64,000 nucleotides of DNA from Moringa oleifera (Eukaryota; Streptophyta; Magnoliopsida; Brassicales; Moringaceae). Positions 38,661 through 49,541 of the stretch are shown here, in pieces (position 1 is the stretch's first letter; each line of letters starts with the position of its first letter). A model generated the notes under the pieces. That model had not been told where the DNA came from, did not search any database, and saw nothing but the letters and a program-made list of their open reading frames with translations. Location: contig JAJFZO010000608.1 of NCBI GenBank assembly GCA_021397835.1, forward strand, positions 16,573 to 80,572. Reading direction: 5' to 3'. The position numbers were made by a program, and so were the translations under genes.

Positions 38661-39293
38661 CGGTTGGGGAGCGCAGAGCTTTTCATTGGAAAAAGAAATG
38701 GAGCGGAGAGGGGGGTTTGGTCAGGACCAAAGTGGAGTGAGCAGCAAGCTTTTTGTTGGAAAGAACACCTACCCGGCTATACCCATCCACAAATATATTA
38801 CACTGTCAAATCAATCATAGGAAGCATTACAAAAAGAAGTTTCAGCTGAACTGACACCATCCTTCTAGCTGCAGCTCTTCCATTCTCAACATGTTTCAAA
38901 AAATCAATGGCTAAGAAATGGCCTTTTCTTTTAGGGAAAAGAAAAAAAAAAGAGAAAGTAAGCAATTCATAAATGAATAATGATAATATATTAATTTAGA
39001 AATTTTCAAACAGATACCTTTCATCAAATTGATTTGTAACCGAGCTAATTCTCAATGGAATTGGTGTTTCATAAAATCTTAGAGCCCAAACATTCTGTTT
39101 AGTTAAATCGTGCATAAGAGACATAATTTAAACATTTCTTCAAGTTTCTGAATAGACCATAAAAGCAATTCATCCCAGCTTCGAGCAATCTTCCTAAAAC
39201 CATATAGCAATTAAAAAATAAGTACAGAGGTTCAACAAAATAAATACAGAAGTTCCAACAAGTATACAGAGATTTAACAAAATAAACAAAACT

Positions 39294-40005
39294 TCAGTCT
39301 GGACCCTGTGGCTTCATTCCTGAGACATTGAACTGATGAATAGTTCTCAAAACAGATTCTCTATGCCCAGCTAATTGGGTCACAAAGCGACTCCAATGAG
39401 TACTTGGTCGTGCATCACACATTCTAAGCTTGGTAAATAGAGCTTCTCCAGGCAATGCTTCAGCAGATTCTCCTTGGTTCCGAACTCAAATGTATAAGAG
39501 CATCAATCAAACAATCATTGAATTAAGAAGAAGAAAAAACAAAAGCAAAGAAAGGGATGAAGTTATAAAGTTACCAGATGTATCAAGAGTCAGCTGGGCA
39601 GGCATCTACTACTGGAAAATTATATTTTTCGGAATAAAGAATCTGCTCCAGAGGAATCTTTATTGGTCCTAAGTCTTGTGAGTAAAAGGGAATTTCCAAG
39701 ACACTCTCTTAAATATTCAAAGACAAACAAAAAAACACTAAGTATTTGATAACACACAACTAGCAGCAAAAGCACAAAGCCAAAACAAAGCCCCAATTGT
39801 TATTTCCACACAGATATTTTAATCTAGAAAAAGCAAATATCTTACGTTTATGATCCTTGTGATGCAGTGCACACAAGATTGTGAATTGCATAGAGATCAA
39901 GACAGAGGACTTTAACTAGTACGATGCCATCTCGAAGTCAAAATGTGATAAAAGAGAAACCGCTTTGTCCAGCTTGTACCAGAACAAGTTCAGCATGTAC
40001 AAATA
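39294..40005 (-). pseudogene. Unrecognised multi-exon gene, 3' part, with stop and frameshift
   Basis: Three exons on minus with consistent splice sites. Exon A 39,846-40,005 (acceptor GTAG|TAT, donor AAAC|GTAAG) encodes LDKAVSLLSHFDFEMASY, a stop, then LHHKDHK. Exon B 39,575-39,674 (CACAAG|AC, CTG|GTAAC) encodes HLGPIKIPLEQILYSEKYNF and VVDACPADS, then breaks. Exon C 39,294-39,484 (TTTGAG|TT) encodes NQGESAEALPGEALFTKLR, then MCDARPSTHWSRFVTQLAGH, and ends KPQGPD with a stop. A-to-B phase fits. B-to-C phase fits only if one extra T in CTCTTGATAC of exon B is a frameshift. The residue composition is clearly protein-like, so this was or is a real gene, but I do not recognise it. A pyrimidine-rich leader with donor GGCAG|GTAAG lies upstream at ~40,237-40,400. 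Confidence 0.5.
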
Positions 40006-40619
40006 CTACCTATCTATGAACTCAACAAGCTGGTTCTGCTCAAGGAGATTTCTACTCAAATTTCTCTAATCCTTTAAAATTTCAAGTTTCTAACTTTCTG
40101 CATCATTATGACCCCTACATAGACCTGCTGATTTTTTTTAAAAAAAAACAGACTATACCCACTGACTTCTTTCTTTCGCCATAGTACCACTCTATTTACG
40201 CAGAGCAATTTGAGTTCATGATAACTGGGCTTACCTGCCGGACGGATGAAGGAGAAGCAAGGAGATTGAAAGAAGAAATCAAATCGAAAAGCCAACGACA
40301 GATTCGGCGAAAGACCCACAAACAGCACACAGGAAAAAGAGAAAACACATACGAAAGAGGTTAATGGAAGCAGGAGAAAAGGATACGCCAACGAGCGGTC
40401 AGTGAGGGCGTTTGAAACCGACCCGTAATAAGCCTCCACATGGCGCTTGCAACCCCAAGATGTGAAGAGACGAGAAGGAACGCCCCGTATATTCGTAATC
40501 TTATGAAGCAGGAGAGCATTAAATGCCACATCTCTGAATAGACGCGCGACGAGACCCTGGCCGCCTCTGTTTTTTTCAGGGAAAAAAGAAGGAAAAGCTG
40601 TGGCCAGCAAAGTTGCAGA

Positions 40620-42180
40620 TTCATTGGCAAAGTGTCCTTTTCATTTGAAACCAAGTTAAACCAATCTTGATTTTTCATTTTTGGCATTGGAATTGACATC
40701 ACCCTGTTTTCTAAAATGATAGGTGGCCTCCTTTAGTTTTCTTTCTTCTTTTTTTTTTTTTTTTCTCCTCCTTTCACTTTTCCTCTCTGTAGTCAACTTC
40801 AAATATTCCTGAAGAAATACTAATCAAAGATCCATTTCTATTAGAAGACTGCTAGTTACTAAGTTTGATGTTGTGATCCAATTTTTCATGTTGCTGTTGA
40901 TGTATACTCTCTGAATGCTGTTATTTTCCTGCTTTGAAATCACAGCCTTTGTTTTTTTTCTCTGATTAGGTAACTGTTATGTCAGTCTACCTCTGTTTTT
41001 CTTTCCTAGCATGAAGCAAAAATTTGTATGGTTAGTCACTGAGCTTTTTAGGTTGGATTGTTTAGGCCTTGATGATTGTACTAATGTTTTTACATTTTGT
41101 AAATGCTGGATTTATGTATCTGTGACTCATACCTCTAGAATTCTTCTAGTCTAATGGTGCCAGAATTATGTTAACCAATATATTTACTGTCTACTGAATT
41201 CTCATAGCAGAAGGGAGCAGATACATATGCTGCATAATATGAAGAACGCCTTAAATGGGGAGTGATTGATACACAGGAAGAGTATGAAGAAATCAAAAGT
41301 AAAGTTATGGAGGACCCATATGTTTGCAGTAAAAAATCTGGTGTCACCTGCGAGGACCCTGCTGACATGGATTATAATGCTAGTGGGACATGGGTCATCG
41401 ACAAGCCTGGTATCCCAAAACCCCAGAAGGCTTTAAGAGAAGCTTAGTGCACAGAAGAGATTACTCAAAAAATGGATGCTTACTGCATCACTCCAACCGG
41501 GAAGAAGCTGAGAACACTCAGTGAAATTGCATCATTCCTGGAAGCAAACCCAAAGAACAAAGAAATATCCATCTCGAATTTCAATTTTACAGTCCCCAAG
41601 GTAAGGAAAGACACAATGTTCTGGGTAAAAACTGGCCCGCTGAAATGTGTTCCTTTTGCATGTGTTTTGTTGGATATGCTTGATGCAACAGGGCTTCTTA
41701 GGCTCTCTATCTCTCTCTCTCAAATCTTTGTGGACTGGGTAAAAACTGTGTTTGTTAAAAACTGACCTCATGAATGTCTTGTTGATAGGACAGCTGGAGA
41801 AACTGCCATACGAGTCCAATAGAAAATCGATCTTTGGACATTTATCTGAATTTGGCTTTTTATAGTAGTAGATATAAAATTTTGAATTGTTTTTTTACTA
41901 TTGAAGATCCTCACATTTTCTTTCTCAATGCCAATGACGACACTTGGTAATCAGGTATATGCATTGCCAAAGAAGCATATATTTCTCCATTTGCCTATGA
42001 AGTTAAACTTGCAACGACCTGAAACGGATTTTTATCCTTGAGCAGGATGCTAGCACCTTGTTAATCTTGTATTAGCCATGGTATAACTGTGTTAATCTGC
42101 TTTGAGTTCAGCCAGAACGCTCAAATTATTTCTACTGTACCTTGGTCTGAACCTAGTCAGGTTTGGTGTACTCAAGCAGC
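40620..42180 (+). repeat. Segmental duplication module, copy 2 (partial)
   Basis: Matches 51,490-53,160: the 3' part of the MBD intron, exon 2, the 3' flank and the first part of the K+ channel last exon. Exon 1 and the upstream flank are absent. A pyrimidine run of about 45 bp near 40,735-40,785 is specific to this copy. Similarity ends near CAAGCAG at 42,180. Confidence 0.75.
41220..41770 (+). pseudogene. MBD2/MBD4-like pseudogene, copy 2
   Basis: Exon 2 homologue without exon 1. The splice acceptor and first codons (GAPRLV) are lost by a short deletion before GATACATATGCTGC. The CW finger start reads DTYAA-stop-YEERLKW: CAA became TAA and both leading cysteines are replaced (TGT to TAT, TGC to CGC). 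After VIDKPGIP one C of a CCCC run is missing, shifting the MBD out of frame. The rest (MDAYCITPTGKKLRT, NFNFTVPKV) is recognisable in another frame. It cannot make the protein. Confidence 0.9.
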
Positions 42181-45100
42181 ATATGTTTGTGACCTGTTAA
42201 TTTTCACCAGTGTTCAGTAAAGGACCTCAACTCCAAGCTCATATTCAGCTCCTGCAGCATATATAACCTTCGAGAAGGCTATCAGTTGGTATTTGGGGGA
42301 AATTTTTTTTTTTTGTTTATAGCCTCCGGGCAAGGGATTGTTTGCAAAAATATTCACAATTATTAAAATAATTGTTTTCAGTGTTTTTTTTAATTTTGAA
42401 TTAAAATATTTTAATGGATTTGAATATTAAAAAAATTTAAAAAGAGAAAAAACAAAAAATGACGCCTACATTTTGGGTTCTCTCTTTTTCTTCTTTTTTT
42501 TCACCTACCTATTTTCTTTACACTAAGCTCGAAACTTTTTATTTTCTCTCAAAAATCTTGTGATTGTTTGCAAAAATCTTCAATGATTTTTTGATCAATC
42601 TTTGTAGAGTTGAAAGACAACATCCATTGTGATGTTTTTCTCAAAAAAATTGGGTGGTCTTTTTGACAAACAATAGTTGTTTATAGTGAAATACCTGTAG
42701 GAAAAAACCTCTCTTATTTTTCTTGGTGATTTTTATTTTTTTTTTTTCTGTCATCATGCTTGAATAGGTTCTAAATATATATGAGTTACCATGCTTATAT
42801 AGTTCAATTTAATTCTGCAAACTCATCCTAAAAAGGTTAGAAAACGATCATATTATAAGAACTATATGATAAGTATTTATGCAGAAATCAATAGTTTTAC
42901 CTTCTGTTTTGATCGATGATGTTGCCTACAAGAGAAACACTAATAGTTATTCCTATGTAGAAGACTCCATTAGCATTGTTCAGTTCATTGACAAAAACTG
43001 GACATTCCTCCACCTGTTCAAGATTTAGGATAGATCAACTAATGAATGATGTTCAAGTCAAATATTAGCAAAGAGGAAGCTCACTTGATAAACTATAGGC
43101 ACAAGCAATTTCGATAATGCTTGTTCTAGTAACTCTTGAGAGAATTAGCCCCTTTTTAGCAGGAGTGAGGATAGTATTACTTGAAAACTTTTGAAACCAA
43201 AATTTAAAATCTAATAGTCTTCTCAGATAGAAAAGCTATGGTTAATGAAGAACTTGATTTCAAGAGTACTTATCACAATGAATATGTTAAAAGTAGAGAC
43301 TTTTAAGTTCTTCTTATTCTTTACGTTAAGGTATAACATGTCTAAAATTCCTCAGTTTTTGGCTCCATTGATTACTTTAAGAACTTGAAAATAAATGACA
43401 AATACATGTTAGAATGCAAAGAAATCTTCCTAAAAGCATGATTTCTCTACAAGTTGATGTGATTAATTAATCAGTTTTTTTGCAATTCCTTGAGAAAATC
43501 AATCACTTATCAGCGCATAGTTGATAATGGATTTCACTCCTCCAGTTCTCTAATATAAGGAATGTGTAAATTCTTCCTCCATGTATAAGTTCAAAGGCCT
43601 GGTAGGATCTTGAATGCAGTAAGGAAAATATGTAATCATTTTCACCACATTGAAGTAATTACCAAGTAGTGAAGCAAATACTAGGAATGTGTATTCAGGT
43701 GCTAAAGATGACCTTGATATTGGGCCACTGTGGATAAGCAAAGGCCTAATGTATGGAATTCCTTAAAGGAAGAACCTTGTAAATAGATAGGGAACAAGGA
43801 TGAGAAATTCTAGAAAAACATATGAGATATCTTGGACCAGAGCTAGAGTTACATTACCTAATGCTTATCTGCTAAAGTAGTTTGTTTCATAGCTTTGATG
43901 AACTGATTAATGAAAGGAGAAGGCATGCACATTGTCCCTGACCTAACATTCATTCTGATGGAAAAATGATCTAGATGGAACAAAAGAAGCCACCCATCTT
44001 TTCTCATGTATGCTTTTGCACCCTCAAACAAACCTTATATCAGTTCAAAATTCAAAGGAAAAAGATAGGTTAGCTTGGTTGCCTTTAACAGATCATGCAG
44101 AATCTTTTTAACCTTATCTGAAATGATGAAGGTTTTGAAAGAAAAAATAATTACAACTTGCTTGGCTATAATTTAAAACTCCTACAAAAAGGCTAAACTA
44201 AATGTTTCTGTAATAAGTAAGTTGTCCTTGTTCGAAGCATTCATCTTTAATACACTTCATAACATACATGTAATCAAGCTGGCTAGAGGCCGAACTCAAG
44301 ATTATCCTAATCCAAATCAATATGTTTATCATCATTAGAGCCATTGGCAAGAAAGAAATTAAAGAAAAATTTCAATATGATAACATACTATCAAGCTATA
44401 AGGGACAATATTGTAATGCACTTAATTACCTATAGGAAGATCATTCTCGTACTCTTTGTACATAGATGCAACCTAAGATGCATAAAGATGACCTGTTCCA
44501 AGCTATAAATTGTAGAAAACAGATTAGTTTCTCTTTTGATTTTGACTTTTTTTCTTAGTGGTTTCTTTATGGTTTCTTATTTCTTAATTATAAAATAAAA
44601 GTTTAGTTTAACAGTATTTCTTAACTAAAATAAAAATTAAGAAAGTGACATAGAGCTTTTCTATTAAACATTAGAAAAACTATAATGAAAAAACTAACTT
44701 CTAAATCTTGATAATAAATTTCTCAAAGACAAACCATTTTAGGTAGGCCTCCAAGTAAATCAAATTAAACTCATCTTTCCTTCGAAGAAATTCACTTGTT
44801 AACCACTAGTAAAGAGGTGTCATATGAGTATGATAAAACAAATGAAAATTCAATATAATATGAACACGGGCTCCTGGCCCTTCCCTAGTATCTACTCAAG
44901 GCAAGGGGGCTTTGGCCCAGATTAGGACACCCAGGTCTTAGACTTTACTTCAAACCAACTATTGACATAGCTCTCTTTTTAAGGGTGACTGAGAGCGATT
45001 GCAGTAACGAGCACAACAAGAGAGGGTGGAACGCTTCATGGTGCTTATTACTAGTATCTATTTGAATCTGTTACATTTTAATTTTATCCTCATTTCCTTC

Positions 45101-46484
45101 TCTTTTTGTTTGTTTTTTTTAACATGTGATGCGTGCTTCAAGTTGCTTAAGCTATAATGCTTTTCAGTTGAGAACCATTTGAAATTTGACGATGGGATTG
45201 CTCATACTTAACAATTGATGTTAGAGCTATCTTACTCTTTAATAGAGGCCATCAATAATGTTGCTTTGCTTGAAGACCAAGTAAAGACCTTAAAAGCAAC
45301 GAATGATGCCCTAAAGGACAAGGTTATCACCACGATGAGGGTCCATGAGATTAGAGCCAAAGCCTCTCAAGGTGCAACATGTCAATGAGTTAAGAAGGGT
45401 GAAGCTTAACTGTTGCTCAAAGGGCATTACTGGCTATAAAGATTTCAAAGGGTAGAGAGTTGATGTCAAAGAGTATTCATGTGGCATGTACAACTTAGCA
45501 CGCTAGCAAATTAAGGAAGAGATCCTTAGTAAGTTCCCCAAATTGGACCTTAATTGGATGCAAGAGCCAATGGAAGATGATTTCGAGAGTGAGAGCAGTT
45601 CCCAAAAAAGTTCTTCTAACAATGACGAGGGATCAATGAATGTTGTTGGAGCTTATGTTTTAGGGAATGGTGCACGCCTCTTATGATGTTATCGTTTATA
45701 ATGATAGTTGTGTTTTCCTTTCTAATTTATGTTTCTATGGCTAATGTTTCTACCAGGGGTGTTGAAGCTACAAAATTAATAAAGATGTGAATCTTTTTTG
45801 TCTTTCCTTTTTCCTTATATGTTTCCTCCTTTCTCTTCTTTTTCTTTCTCTTTTTTTTTTTCGTTTGAGAACTTTCCTTGGCAATCTTAACCCTACTTTA
45901 AATCAACGACCCCTTAATTATGGGATTATGATTCGGATAAATCCACTACCATCTGCCTCATTAGATCGGGGATGGAGAGTATGGGGAGCATCTTGTATAT
46001 CTCAGAGAACTAAGCGAGCATAGCGAATAACATCCCAAATAGATCTCTTGTTTATGTATTTCTTCAAGTCTATAAGTCTCTAGTTCGAGGAGGTAAGTGT
46101 TGTGTAAAGATGAAGATTCTCACTAAAGGGCTAAGGAGCTTGCGCTTCATCGGGCGATGAAATTTCAAAGGATTAGAGTTACGTCTAAGCCTTGCTAGGA
46201 GTTATGAAAGAATTTGTTCTTCCAACCCTGGACTATTGGTGGTTTGATGAATAAAGTATGGTCCAAATGGGAGAGAAAGTACTACCACCCTATCCTGCTC
46301 TGGTGTTTCCTTAGTGCATAGAAGTTTAAAAGAGAGACAACGAGTAAACAGCCTACAAGATTTGGGAACTAGTTGTGTGGAGAAACCCCATACACTCTTT
46401 ACATGTGATAGACGAAGGATACGAAGGAGTATATCCTAATAAAGGCATAACATTTCACCACGAGAACTCAGGACCTATAGTTCT
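42181..46484. other. Gene-poor AT-rich segment with faint retroelement-like remnants
   Basis: No intact gene found. 45,230-45,650 on plus reads as a broken coiled-coil-like frame (LLEDQVKTLKATNDALKDKV, then stops, then FPKLDLNWMQEP and an acidic Ser-rich patch). That could be an old retrotransposon gag or an unrelated gene scrap. 44,860-45,030 has moderately GC-rich text of unknown origin. A 63-codon minus frame at 43,550-43,741 shows no domain. Confidence 0.4.
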
Positions 46485-47684
46485 TGATAGAATGCATAAT
46501 AATCATATATATTATTATATTTTTTCATATTTTATTGGTTATAAATGATTAAATCTTGGATTTTGACTATGTTTTATATTTAGTATGGTGGATTAAGAAA
46601 ATCAACTAAGATGGACTTAAATTCATTATTTGAAGATATAAAGTTGGATTCCTAAGAGATGTGGATGAACTAGAAGATGTCTTTGGATAAGATGCTGAGA
46701 CTCCCAATAACATTGGAATTTCACCGAACCAAGACTTTATCTTTTATTTAAAAAGTAGTTGTAGAATTTTATCTTTAAGAGTCCTAGTTAAAATAGGTTA
46801 TTATGTTTAAGGATTATTATATAAAGAGGAGGTAGTTCCTTCAAAGGAACGTCCAGAGTTTATTTTTTACTTTTTTCTTTTCTTAGGTCTTTTTCTTTTC
46901 ATGGATTGCTAAACATATCTTCCAGTCAAAGGATAATCAAGGGTTTGATTCTTCAGAATTGTGAGATCTAACTGATTTTATTTGTTCTTTATTTCTTCAT
47001 TGTTTATTTATCTTCTGTGCTTATTGAAAATATTATTTTAGTTGATTGCAACAAAAAGAGCCTTTTGTTTAATCATCAAAATAATAAGTTACTATTTAAA
47101 ACTTTAAATCCGTAATTGTTTAAGTGTTCTAATATGAGTAGTAAATAACATAATTGATTACAAAAAAGGTTTTCAATTTATGTTATGAAGATAAATAATC
47201 TAGTTTAAATAAACCTACATATGTGTTTATTGGCTAGAATTGGTAGTTTTTCTAATTCTTAATGCTATTGGTAAATTAAATCCTAAGATCGTATCTAGGG
47301 TTATTTATTGATAAGAGAAATAATTAGAGATCGTATCCTGGTTATCAAAGAAGTAAGGAAAAACAGGTTGCTAGGTGGTGCCAACAACCATAACTAATTC
47401 AGTGAAGATTAAAAGATTTTTATCTTTGCATCAATGATCAATTCCTAAATCAAACCTGAAATTATACCTTTGACTGGATACTTTATTATATTGATTTTTC
47501 TTTTCTTGTTATTCTTATTTGATTTATTTTTAACTTCTCAAACCCCTTTATTTTATTTTATTTTGCAAAAAAAAAAATCTAACCAATATTTGTGGAAACG
47601 ACCTTACTCATCTATACTATAAGTTTAATATTTTGAGTAGGAATTTAGGAATTTAATTTGTTGGTCTCGACAACCAACAGTCCT
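46480..47684 (+). mobile_element. Solo LTR of the gypsy family, opposite orientation
   Basis: 46,485-47,679 (1,195 bp) is the reverse complement of the LTRs at 19,962-21,171 and 28,246-29,455. It runs from TGATAGAATGC to CGACAACCAACA. Flanks are GTTCT (46,480-46,484) and GTCCT (47,680-47,684), a 5-bp target duplication with one mismatch. No internal sequence adjoins it, so it is a product of LTR-LTR recombination. One end reads CCAACA where the full element has CCACCA. Confidence 0.93.
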
Positions 47685-48519
47685 CATGTGGGGGTAAAGG
47701 TCTACTGACTTAAGGATGCCAAATTTTGTCCTATAAAACCCCACACGATTCATTAAAACTATGGACTTAACCCCATGGTAGTAAATGACCTTAGGTTGAT
47801 GGATTCACTAGACCCACCAAACTCGTTACCTATTTCATTTTCAGCCTCATGAAGGGCTTTGCTGGGATCAATGGATAAGGAAAGAAAAGAGTGTTAGGCA
47901 GGGCTATACGTATCGAGTTAACGAACATGAGGCAAGAAGAGGATGACTCATAGGAAATGAAACGTGATGGCAACTAAGTGGGCAATGGAGACAGATGAGA
48001 AATGGGGAAGAAATAATGTATCGAAGAAGGGAGTTGTTTGCAAAGCATAGTGACGAATGACTGAAATTTAGCCATTTACAACAATGAAGAATCAATGACT
48101 GCAATTTTTAAGTGGGATTCAAAGAGGTAGTGTCAAAGAACAGGGATGCGAAAAGGTAGGCCTTTACGCGGCATCTGTAAGGCTACCTACGCCAAACCTT
48201 TTTCAAGACTACTAAAGAAGCTGAGATGCATCATTCTCGAATAACGTCGATTAAACGGCGATCACTAAGCTATCATTTCCCTGAAATTTTGAGGTAGGTC
48301 AACAGTCTAGCTAGGAAAACTATCATCGAACTCATAGCTATTTAGCAACACTAATTATCCTCATATACGATAAAGAAAAAAAAAAGTGAAAAATTAGGGG
48401 ATTATCGTCTACTATGGACTTACGATTGGAGAGGGAATGAATAAGATCAAATGCCATATAAAAGAACGGAGTATAAAAAACAAAAGGAGTTGACAATATT
48501 CTTAGAGAGAACAACAAGA
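47685..48519. other. Noncoding or degenerate segment after the solo LTR
   Basis: Continues the sequence interrupted by the solo LTR. No conserved frame, RNA gene or clear element ends seen. It may be an eroded older retroelement that received the gypsy insertion. Confidence 0.35.
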
Positions 48520-49541
48520 GTGTATCAAAATTTCAATATAATTTAAATTGTTTGCAAAAATTGAAAGAGATCTTATGTATAAAAAAATGTAAAAATAAGA
48601 TATGTAATGTACACATCCCTAATATTTTACTTTATTAAAAATAAAATTTACTTAATTTATTTGATTAATTAAATGATTTATAAACGATTATTAACGTACA
48701 AATAATTAATATATTTTTATCAAAACTTTAATATTTTATAATTATATCCTTGTAAAACTTATATTTAAAAAATAATAATATTATCGTAACAAATAAAATT
48801 TGATGTCTCAATGGAAAAATATTGTCTCAAAAGTGAATCAAACCATCAAGCCACAAAGATTATTAAACGTAAATGCAGTAACTTTTTTGCTATGTTTCTA
48901 TTTATAATTCTAAAGTTATAAATTAAAGGATGGCACAGAATTGAAGCATTAAACTTATTTTAAATGGTAGAGAGATCGTGCTAATACGGCATGACATAAG
49001 TGATTTAAAGAGAAAAAAGATATGAGATATAAAGGTCCATTAAAATTATTAAGTAACCCAGGGACCACAACTAATTATATTTACTTAAAACTATTAACTC
49101 ACTATTATTATTTATTTTTATTTTATTTTTGTGAGTAAAAGTTTCACTGGCCATTTAACTTAAAAGGAAGCCAACTATTGATTTTACGGTGGACTCCTCA
49201 CCGGGGGCCAGTTTTGTACTGTTATAACCACAAATTCCAATCACGCATGACTGACACGTGAGGTGCATGCCTGACGCTTGCGTTTTTTAACCTCGCATCG
49301 TGTGGGACCCACATTGGGATACAAATAAGCCTAATCGCATTATGCCTACCTTCCATACCCTCACAGTAATCAAAAACATCTGACTGGGTCACACATCACG
49401 AGGTCCTCGACTGGTGGGCTATCACACCTTTCTCTTTTTGGCTTCATTTCCAAACAAAACCGTTCGTAGTAAAAACTGCACATAGAGGACTTTGGTCTTC
49501 CGCAGGAGAGGAGAAGAAAGAGAGAGAAGAGATAGAGGAAG

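Noticed and set aside
40074..40610. 178-codon minus frame at the leader of the unrecognised gene
   Set aside because: Runs across probable leader, donor GGCAG|GTAAG and intron; Phe/Ser/Leu-rich with no domain; more likely a pyrimidine-rich 5' UTR.
43550..43741. 63-codon minus frame
   Set aside because: No domain or splice support; surrounding DNA looks like eroded noncoding sequence.
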